Below are positions 1 to 8,800 of a DNA stretch of 64,000 nt, one piece after another; within the stretch, counting starts at the first letter, position 1, and each line of letters begins with the position of its first letter. The stretch spans positions 28,832,392 to 28,896,391 of the forward strand of contig CM057142.1 of assembly GCA_029964075.1 (NCBI GenBank), in the 5' to 3' direction. A program made the translations under genes and the position numbers. This stretch comes from Patiria pectinifera. Taxonomy: Eukaryota; Echinodermata; Asteroidea; Valvatida; Asterinidae. A model generated the notes under the pieces. It was not told the DNA's origin and ran no database searches. It saw nothing but the letters and a program-made list of their open reading frames with translations.

Positions 1-105
1 GACAACAATTAAATGATTAAATGACTGTCTTGGGAACCTTTATTACAACCTGTGGTTTCTGAAGGAGCCCTATTTACAATTCACAGCTAATATCGCACTG
101 CTCAC

Positions 106-590
106 TCCAATAAGCACTGCACAAACTAATGCTGCATTCCAGGAACGCTTTAGCAATGCACAACCAATGCTGCAATACAGGAACGCTACAGCAATGCACA
201 ACCAATGCTGCATTACAGGAACGCTATAGCAATGCACAAGCCAATGCTGCACTGCACACACCGGGAGATAAATGCTCCATGCCGCTGAGCAGTCTCTCGG
301 AGAACGCCAAAGCACACATGCTATGGGGGGAAGGAACTTAGCTCGCTGGGGCGAAGGGAGGTGTGGTCAGTCCCGCAAACGTACATCGCTACATGAATAA
401 TTAATGCAGTAGCGCGCGTGGTATTCACTTCAATAAGCACTGCACAAACTAATGCTGCATTCCAGGAACGCTATAGCAATGCGCAACCAATGCTGCAACA
501 CAGGAACGCTATAGCAATGCACAACCAATGCTGCAACACAGGAACGCTATAGCAATGCACAACCAATGCTGCATTACAGGAATGCTATAG
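106..590. repeat. 38-bp minisatellite in two clusters
   Basis: Units of about 38 bp beginning AGGAACGCTATAGCAATG and continuing through CAACCAATGCTGC are repeated in tandem at about 109-262 and again at 432-590. The second cluster starts with the same lead-in (AATAAGCACTGCACAAAC) 323 bp after the first. The whole block therefore looks like a segmental duplication of a minisatellite plus an unrelated spacer. No coding function is apparent. Confidence 0.85.
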
Positions 591-661
591 GGTTAAGATT
601 TGGAGCAATTTTGTAGCTTCAAATTAAAATACAAATGAACACGGAGCTCCTGATCCTATAT

Positions 662-900
662 GTGATGCGATCAAGCTAAATGAGTCGTTAGTCGACCCTG
701 GTCACTTTTTTTTTTTTTACAGTTTTGAAAAAAGCACAATCGCAGCATTAGTGCTGTGAAAATTGCATGCTGATACCATCTTTAGTTCACAAATAATGGA
801 AGTTGGAACACAAAGAGATCTGATGAAGTGATGTGATGAAGTGGCCCTATTTTGGCCTGAATCTCCAAATGAAAGTTCCCGACAAACGTGATCGCATCAC
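662..900. mobile_element. MITE with GTGATG inverted ends and 4-bp TSD (copy 1)
   Basis: A 239-bp element starts GTGATGCGATCAAGC and ends with the inverted counterpart GTGATCGCATCAC. It is flanked by ATAT on both sides (658-661 and 901-904), which reads as a 4-bp target duplication. A second full copy lies in opposite orientation at 36510-36762 and a truncated copy at 43615. No transposase is encoded, so it is non-autonomous; its superfamily is not assigned. Confidence 0.8.
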
Positions 901-2388
901 ATATTACCTTCAACACATGATGTAGAGATCATTAACAGCACTAAACCATAATGCTAATGGAGACCATTCATCATTAACTAACCCTGCTAAATTGAACAGA
1001 ATGCACCAGTGGTAAAAAGTTGTTGCAAGTTGTTGCATTTAGCAGAGTCCTGATCTGATGCATTCCACCCCTGCGTTCCGTTGCATTTGGCAGGGTAGGT
1101 ACTTGGTACCAAGGCGGGCATGTATTAGTTCATTGCATTCTTTTGCATTTGGCAGGGTGCCTAGAGAACACCCCGTGGGGGTTAGGGTTAATTCATATGT
1201 TTGGTAACCATTCCTGTGATTGACTTACCTCTGGAAACACCTCTGCGCAATCGGCTTTGATCATCAGAAGATCTAGACCGGTACACAGCCTGCAAGATGC
1301 GAGAAAAAATTGACACAAATTTAATTTAGAAACAGCACCAAGTCATGTCACTATTTTGGAATGTTGATTCTGGTTTACGCAGCTGACGAGCAGCTTTAGG
1401 GTGGGAAAAGTAAAAACCAAATGTAAAATTTGTGAATGGCCAGGATTCAACTTCTTTTTCTTGCATTTTAATGTTTTTGTGTTTCTTTTGGGGTCTCCTT
1501 GGTGGATTTTTTTTAAAAGAAGCAGAGAAGTACAGTTTAGTTATAAACCATACTATAGCCTGAACCAATGCCCTTCAGGAAAGTCACCATCCCCAATCCT
1601 GCAAAATCTCCAATTATCAGCATGTAAAAAATTGATACAACTCAATCCTCTAAAATCATCCTTTATTTTTTTTGGTTTTTTTTCACTGCTGGAGAGGTGA
1701 CCACTTTTACACACGTTGGAGCAGTGTGTATGATATCCAGAAGCAGTGTGGATGATATCTAGTATAATCTAGGCATTCTTATGCATGGCTATTAGGGATG
1801 CAACGTTTACACGTTTAAACATTTTAAACGATAAAAATTCTGAATCCGTTTACAACTTTTTACAACCGTTTAAACAAATCCCGCATTATAAAATGTGGCA
1901 AACGTTTACTCCATGTACCCTCGAATACATGTACATGTATTTTACAAAAAATAAAGGAAGCCTTTAAGTTCATTTTATTTAAAAAGCAAAAGACAGTCCG
2001 TTATGAACAAACTTTTTTTGTAGATCAGGGTCGATGATGCCCTTAGGTTGTTTTGCACCTACATGTGTCCATGTATACTAACAAGCTCAAGTGTAAACAT
2101 ATACTGGGGCAGGCAGCAGCCTTTGTGAAATGGCTGAACGTTTAAACCTTTTAACGGTTCTAAATAGATTTGCTAAAATGTTTACAAAATTAAACCCAAA
2201 GTCACATCCTTAAAATAGATGAATGTCCAATTGTAAATTGTTTCTGGCTAGTTTTGTGCATTTCTTCTTCTTTTTTGGGGGGAGAGGTTAGTTTGTTTTT
2301 ATTTGTTTGTTTGTTTTTCATAGGAAGTACAGAAAAAAATGTAAACCATATTATTGGACAGGCATGAACACCATACAGGATGAAAATA

Positions 2389-2574
2389 CAGTGGAACGCC
2401 ACTATAACGAACATTGCGGGATACGCAGAAAATGTTCGTAATAACGATAGTTCGGTAAAGCGATTTTGAGCCACTGGTACTCAAAATGGCATGTGTCTGT
2501 TTACATAGTGCCCCGAATGTTCGGTATAGCCGAATGTTCGGTATAGAAGTGTTCGGTATAGTGGCGTTCCACTG
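2389..2574. mobile_element. Tc1/mariner-pogo-like MITE, TA target site
   Basis: A 186-bp element begins CAGTGGAACGCCACTATA and ends with its inverse TATAGTGGCGTTCCACTG. It is flanked by TA on both sides (2387-2388 and 2575-2576). The CAGTNGAAC...TATAACGAA style of end is typical of pogo/Tigger-type MITEs. Internal copies of GTTCGGTATAG form a short subterminal array near the right end. No coding capacity. Confidence 0.8.
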
Positions 2575-3249
2575 TATATATTTCATCGTCCTTTGAATAG
2601 GGTGTCTTAATTTCATGTAAACTTCAAACAAAATGTGATTAAATTCAATTGACTGGTAAACAAAGAAAGAAATGGGAACGGTTTAAAGGGCAGTCACTTT
2701 CCATTTGATTTATGTGAATCAGATAGACTACACTGTACATGTAAACCTTATTACAAAAGTTAAGGGCTCCGCATTTAAAAAAAAAATAATTAATAAGAAA
2801 ATACTGAAACTGGCCCATATAAAGTAATGGTGGCACTAATTACAGTGTAGAAAAAGGAAAGGTCACACAAGGTTATTAAGGAAGGAAAGGGAGAAACAAT
2901 TAGGGACAATTTTCTTTGGAGAAAGTTTTGTTTAAACCTTGCCCATGTTTTGTGTTGCATTTTGTCTGGAAAAGTTTGTGTAACTACAAGTACAAGTTTA
3001 ATATTATGGCTTGAAATTTTTCTTTTAATTTGAATCTTCTCCAGCATTGGAATAGAAGTAAAAGACACAACTTTCACACACCAGTATCTGTAGATATTGC
3101 TATACATGTACTTGCATGTTTGAAGGTCATTACCCACGTAGCTTATTTATACTGCGCATTTGCAATGCAATTCTCAAAATCTCTTAGTGTTATTTAGAAA
3201 GTGTGAAAAGTGGGGAGTTGCCAATATTGGAAAAAATGTTGCAACCTGA

Positions 3250-3430
3250 CACCTCCTTTTTCTTCATAATCATCTCAATAAGGGCCAGTCATTGAAAAAA
3301 ATGTTGATATGAAATAAATCTAGGACTGAGAAACATTTCCAATTTTGTTGGGAAATACTTATAAAAACATTCCCGACTCTCATAGACTTAGTACACAACT
3401 GCTGAAGTGGCGTCAGGATGCAACATTCCA
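3250..3430. repeat. Interspersed repeat, copy 1 of 2
   Basis: The segment shares long blocks with 12225-12440 on the same strand. Shared motifs include CAATAAGGGCCAGTCATTG (CAATGAAGGCCAGTCATTG in the other copy), GGACTGAGAAACATTTCC and GCTGAAGTGGCGTCAGG. The second copy carries an extra ~40 bp (12335-12375). No inverted ends are visible; the family is unknown. Confidence 0.7.
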
Positions 3431-3599
3431 TCCCAATATTTTTAAGTATGTCCTTATAATTACAAACGTGGAACATTTTGATCCCAAATTCGTCCCCCCC
3501 CCCTTCAAATAACCTTTTGCAATGAAAGACCATCACTGATGTCATATAATAATACCAAGGCAATTTGCCCATATGCATCCAGAGTTTACGTCAAGATAC

Positions 3600-3746
3600 C
3601 TGTGAGGTGGACACAGCGCGAAGAAACCGCCCGACGCCAACGTCATCTGGCCCGTCTGGGTTCTCGCAACGACACGGTAAAATTGCCCCCAAAACTATCA
3701 CAATTAACAAAACCGACCAAACTCGAGTCCATCTCCTTGCAAACAT
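3600..3746 (-). CDS. Putative first exon with signal peptide, gene not identified
   Basis: On the minus strand an ATG at 3746 opens a 49-codon frame. It has a basic N-terminus (MFARRWTR), a hydrophobic core of about 14 residues (SVLLIVIVLGAILP) and a plausible cleavage site near CRC-EN, then an acidic, proline/glycine-containing segment. The frame ends at CAG followed by gtatct, a good donor at 3599-3594, in phase 0. This looks like the signal-peptide exon of a secreted or single-pass protein. The frame is open upstream to 3881, so a longer N-terminus is possible; the inner ATG is chosen because it puts the hydrophobic segment at the N-terminus. Downstream exons would lie at lower coordinates, and none is recognisable in 1-3599, so the gene probably continues outside the window. 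A chance open frame remains possible. Confidence 0.4.
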
Positions 3747-5545
3747 AGTTGGAAACGACGAGGGATTACTATCGAGTCCGAAGCAAAATCCTTTGCGAGA
3801 AATCTCACAATATTTCAAAGAGAGAAACTGTCCACGCCATTTGAAATTTCCACGTCGCAACTTTTTCACAAGCCTGCGCAAGTAGAACGGTACTTAATTG
3901 GGCCTCGTCAGCAGATCCTGCCTTCGCTTTCACCCGATAAACGAACATGGGTGAGTGACGACAAATAAGCGAATTCCACCATAACAATGGCCAGGAATTC
4001 TTTGCATGTTCGGCATATCTTTTTTTCGTCATCCGCTGTTTTTCATTCACGTCTGCGTACAAACGTGTCGATCTCCGAAATCCAAGGCATGGCTTCCGAT
4101 GTTTTTTTGTTTTCCCGCGCACTAGTGAAGGTACTTTCTGACCGTCCGAAAGACCGGGCGGGCGAGGGCGCTATTTGCCGTCTTCAAATTCGATCAACTG
4201 TCGAGTGGAATTCTAAAATCGAATTACTTTTTTTTTCGATATCTTTCATCATTGGTGCAACCTTTTTTTTCAACTGGTTACTGGGGATGCCAGAGTTTGA
4301 AACATTAAAAAAGGGGTCTGGTAAAAAGTGGCACACCCAAGGGCATAGGCTTCTGGCACAAGCCCCTCCCCCATCCCATCCCCAAACATGAATTAAAAAT
4401 AAATTTCTTAATTAATCAACATTCTAATTATCAATGTATTAAAATTATCAACAGAAGCTACGTAACCCTCACATCATTTTGTGGTCAAACCCTTTTCTGA
4501 CCCTCCTGCTGTTTGAACAAAATGTTTAAAATAATCAATTCTCTTCCCCTACCATGCCTTTTACACATGTAAGTAAGTCACCAACAGTCAGCAGCAAGCA
4601 CTGCGACTGGTCAAATTCAGTAAACAGACAAAAGCAGGCAAGAAGTAGGCACAGCTGGCTTATCAATCACCTACAGTCAAAGCATATCTGTTACAAGGTA
4701 CATTAACAGTCACAGCCAGTCAAACCTGCTTAATGTAGGCTGGGAGCTCTGAACTGTTGAAAACAGACACTTGGTTGATTTTGACTGAAAGAACAACTTT
4801 GCACAGAATGTACATGTATGTTTGCATAGAAGTCCCTAATATATAGATGCAGTAAACCAAACCAATTGTTATGCAAACAATTTCACACAGATTGAAAAAA
4901 AACCCAGACTGCCAAGACTGACGCACTGGCAAATACATACCATTTTTGTCCAGTAGGGTTGGCAATGATACTCCGCCTGTCTCCTAGATGTTGTAGTTCA
5001 TCTCTGGGTGTCAAGTGTTGCGATTCCTCCAATCCAATATCAATGACTGATGAAGAAAAATCCTAGCCTAAGTGTGTTGCTTTTGACAACCAACAACTTT
5101 TTCAAGCTTATTCCAAGCTCTGTTGATATACCATTGGGGTCAAGCAAACAACAGCCCGATGAATTGCTAAAGCGACAATTTCAGTATTTGTCAGAAATTC
5201 AAGACATTTCCAGTTTTATTATTTGAGAAACAATAAACATGGCAAAAGACGGCTCACTGACTTTTTTTGTTGTTGGTAGAACTCCACATCACCCATATCA
5301 GTGTCCTAAAAGTTAGTGATACTGGACTATATTGTTCCATGATATCATCCAGGCCTTTTTCTCAAATCAGGTCTATACCTCAGATGAAGATAGGATTGAT
5401 TGTTCCACTGGATAAATCCAGCATCCAGTACATGTGGCTAATTGAAAAATAAAGATACACTTTTCATGTTATTGGATGTTTTGGCCATGACAAGTAAAAC
5501 TGTTTTTCCTTGGGCTTTTCTACAGATCCTAGCAAGTAAACTTCA
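3747..5545. other. Intergenic stretch between the putative secreted-protein exon and TEDC1
   Basis: No exon is supported. The first 400 bp are comparatively CpG-rich and could be the promoter/5' UTR of the minus-strand gene starting at 3746. The remainder is AT-rich. TTTATT at 5215-5220 reads AATAAA on the minus strand and is a candidate TEDC1 polyadenylation signal. Confidence 0.5.
5215..5220 (-). terminator. Candidate polyadenylation signal of TEDC1
   Basis: Minus-strand AATAAA lies about 325 bp downstream of the TEDC1 stop codon. It is the only canonical hexamer noticed soon after the stop; the cleavage site itself cannot be seen. Confidence 0.4.
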
Positions 5546-5884
5546 TCATCTTGCAGCGCCCATTGGCGGTATGCAGATTGTATCTGGCAACGTCAAAGCC
5601 AACTCGTCCATCCTCAAATGGTGACTACTTCTCAGTTCTGCTAGATCCTTTTCCAATTGCTCAACGAGCTCTGAGAGTCTCAAAATTTCATCCTGAATGT
5701 GAACAGCGTCCGGGCTTTTACTGAGGCAAGGCTGTCCACCGGATGTCCTGGGCTGTTTCTTGATAAGATGAAACCTTGCTGTCTGGTATGCGTCACGTCT
5801 TGATGGACAAAGGGTCGGAGATGAGCGAACGGGAACAAGCTTGGCCTTGATATCCCCCTCAATTCTAAGCCGTTTTGAGTTTTC
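5546..5884 (-). CDS. TEDC1: TEDC1 exon 6 (last)
   Basis: Residues 336-447 plus stop. The acceptor is ttatccag|GAAAACTC. A basic region is followed by a coiled-coil-like helix (DEILRLSELVEQLEKDLAEL), and the protein ends at MGAAR. Phase and strand fit the preceding exon. Sequence conservation of this tail is weaker than in exons 1-4. Confidence 0.7.
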   Translation of the reverse strand, partial: ENSKRLRIEGDIKAKLVPVRSSPTLCPSRRDAYQTARFHLIKKQPRTSGGQPCLSKSPDAVHIQDEILRLSELVEQLEKDLAELRSSHHLRMDELALTLPDTICIPPMGAAR

Positions 5885-8800
5885 CTGGATAAAAAAAAAG
5901 AACAGAATAATTAGTTTTGCCTGCATGTGAGGAAGCATCTTGTACCATTTTAACCTTCTGGAAAATAATGCTCTATATTTGAATGCTCTTTCTCTGTTGT
6001 GCCAATTTTCAAGGCTTTCAGAGCTATAACATTGGCCAATTCCTGGTGTTGAAACTTTGAAACTTTAAAAACAAACTCCCTCCCTTTTTATTTTCTGTAC
6101 TACAATACCTGGTACTAATTCACAGGCACTGAAATTTTGCCCAATTCTTCAGCCTATGTTAGGAGAGCAGGGAAAATGTTGCCTATAATGTCCTTGTAAC
6201 TCTAATTTCACTTTAAATACTGTTCAGGAATGAGCAGAAAAACAAACAAGACCCCTCTCATGTATCATAAGACAGCCATCTTCGTAGGAAAATTACAACT
6301 GAGTATTCAATGCCATCAGGCATGTGTGCGCGCAGTGTGCGAAGTGTTCTTAACACACATGCATGTTGCTCAAAAAAAATTTGAAATATGGCGCAGCCGA
6401 TGCGCATCACAAAAATTTGACACCCAAAATGCATGTGACAATCTGTAGGAAGTGACGTCATTTGAGAAAAACCTATACTGCAGGACTAATCTTTGGCCTT
6501 TAAGGTGCATGCTTCTACCAGTTTAAACTATATTTTTAACAATCTAAAAATTAATGTGGCCTGACGTTGCGAACTTAGCAAGTTCTTCTTCAGAGGCTAA
6601 AACATATTATATTTTTAACACTTAACAGCCGTGTGGTTGCTAACGCCAAAGCGTGCCTGTTATTTAATATTCGTGAGGCTTGAAAGGATTGACAGATATT
6701 ACAAACACCAGTGTTACAACTTTTAAAAATGCACGTAGACAGGTCTATTTTTCTAATTTCAACAAAAAGTAATGAACACATCACAATGATTTTTAACACA
6801 TACTTGGATCATTATAATGGAAATAAACCCTGAAAGTTACAAGATACAGTCTTCCAAACGGGAAAATCAATTTTCAAATATTTCGCCCGCCAACGTGTAC
6901 ATGTCTGTGTACATGTAGTTTCATTCAAAATAAAGTGTTACGTAACCTTTAGAAATCGGCCTTCGCAACCACATGGTTGTTAATGAATGCAACTGATCTG
7001 GGGAAATTGTGATATATTGTCGTACATGCCATCTTGTCACATATGTAAGAACCAAAATGGGCACTTACAGGTCCGTGCTCAAATAACAATTCTGGTCCAG
7101 GTTTTAAATTCAGAATCCAACATTAACCCCTGTATACAACTATACTTTTGTCTATTTTCTTGGTTGACGCATTATAAAATCCAGTCTCTTTTATTTCACG
7201 AAAATATTTCTGAAATATCACTACTAGACCTCACCACTTTATCAAAGTCATAATCTTGCAAAGCATCTCCCACGAGCTGCTCAAGTTGTTGGGTGTGCCC
7301 CTCTAACTCCCTGACAAGATCTGCCGGATCTCCTCCTGATCCATGTGCTGCATTAGGGATGTGCGATTCATCTGTCATTTCTGCCTCCTCCGAGGAGTCT
7401 TGAAGCTTTGCATCCAAGACACTTTCCTGTAAGAAATAACACATCACTGGATTAATGATAACACTTAAACCTTACCTCTTGACTAACCTTCCTAATACAT
7501 TCACTTTGGGGAAACAAATGGTATATTATTTCAAGTGGCATTAAGCCTACATAAAGGAAAAAATCGACGGGTTCCAACTCTGTCAATCTTGCAAATTCTT
7601 CCAAAAGTTCCAGATGGACTTTGAAAGATCTGACCAGCTTTGGGTTAAGGAACCAATCAGCACATTTGATTTGGGATGGCAACATAGAGCTATATTAAAT
7701 TACTAGAGCGCTGACTCATGTACAAAGTGATGCCTGCTGGGCCGTCCATGTTTGTACACAAACCTATGGAGAACTCGATATTTTGTTTTTTGTACTTTTT
7801 TGTACGCCTACAGTGCGTTATCGAAACCAATACGCCCAAAACGGAAATGCACGATCAACAAATGAGCGTGTCATTTTGCTCCAGGCAAACAGCGCAACGC
7901 GTGCACGTATCCGCTGCAGATACAATGTAGATGATTAACCGTCAGGTTTTTTTAAACTGTCATGACACATTTTAAGTTGTTTCGAACGTTCTACTAGCGC
8001 GTTGCATTTAGAGTACATTTTCAAAATTCAATCCATCTAATTTCATTGTGTTCTACATACACGCACATGAATTCAAAATGTCTGCGCCCAGGACGGCTTC
8101 AAAGCAAGCAACTCACCATCCACTGCCAAAATGTAGCTTGCTGTTCTTGCCACTTCAGACAGATGTGAAGTCTGTTTTGATTGGCTTCCAAGATCTGCTG
8201 GTACTGGAAAAAAAAACAAATAATAATTTACAAACCCAAAATGTAATTCACATTCATAAATACCTCAGACAGTTTACCCATTCCTATTGGTCGCGAGCCC
8301 GTCAGGTTGGTGGTTTTAAACGGTTGATAAAACACCAACTGGTTTTAAACACTTTTTTCCCGGTGTCCCATGAATTTGAACTCCTACGAAATTTGGTGCC
8401 TTTCACCCTTTTATTGGTTGAACGTTCACAATCTTCACTTAGGTATGCTAGCTAAAGACTACCAATGAGTCCGTATTTTAATTTTCATAGACCCCTAAAT
8501 TCACACTACACTGGTATCACTGCATTGTGCGCCACATTGCACAGAACACGCCATGTGTGTGCCAATCTCCATTATACATGTAAGGAGATTTTTAGTACTG
8601 CTCGCAAGAGGCACATGATACGATAAACATAGCTAGAGGGGTGTTTCACAAAAACATGACGTAACATTGTGGAACAAAATCGTTGGCAATTTGCTATATT
8701 AACTTTCTTTGACTTTTTGACCAAAAGGTATTTATGAAAGGAATAAAAACGTGCTTCGGCTCGGGCCATTATCCACATCCAGGCACCGAGTCAGTTTTAA

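Larger units (their letters stand above)
1..3599. other. Left non-coding stretch, mainly repeats
   Basis: No exon is supported here. The stretch holds the 38-bp minisatellite, MITE copies at 662-900 and 2389-2574, and an AT-rich segment at about 1793-2210 with AACGTTTAAAC-type motifs at both ends. At 3250-3430 is an interspersed repeat that recurs at 12225-12440. If the putative minus-strand exon at 3600-3746 is real, this stretch is its first intron. Confidence 0.6.

Noticed and set aside
1793-2210. Possible transposon with AACGTTTAAAC-type words at both ends
   Set aside because: Terminal matches are short and AT-rich, and no target duplication could be found.
3947-3956. Plus-strand ATGG followed by gtgagt, resembling a tiny first coding exon
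   Set aside because: No downstream plus-strand exon in a matching phase is visible, and the region is better explained as the upstream side of the minus-strand signal-peptide exon.
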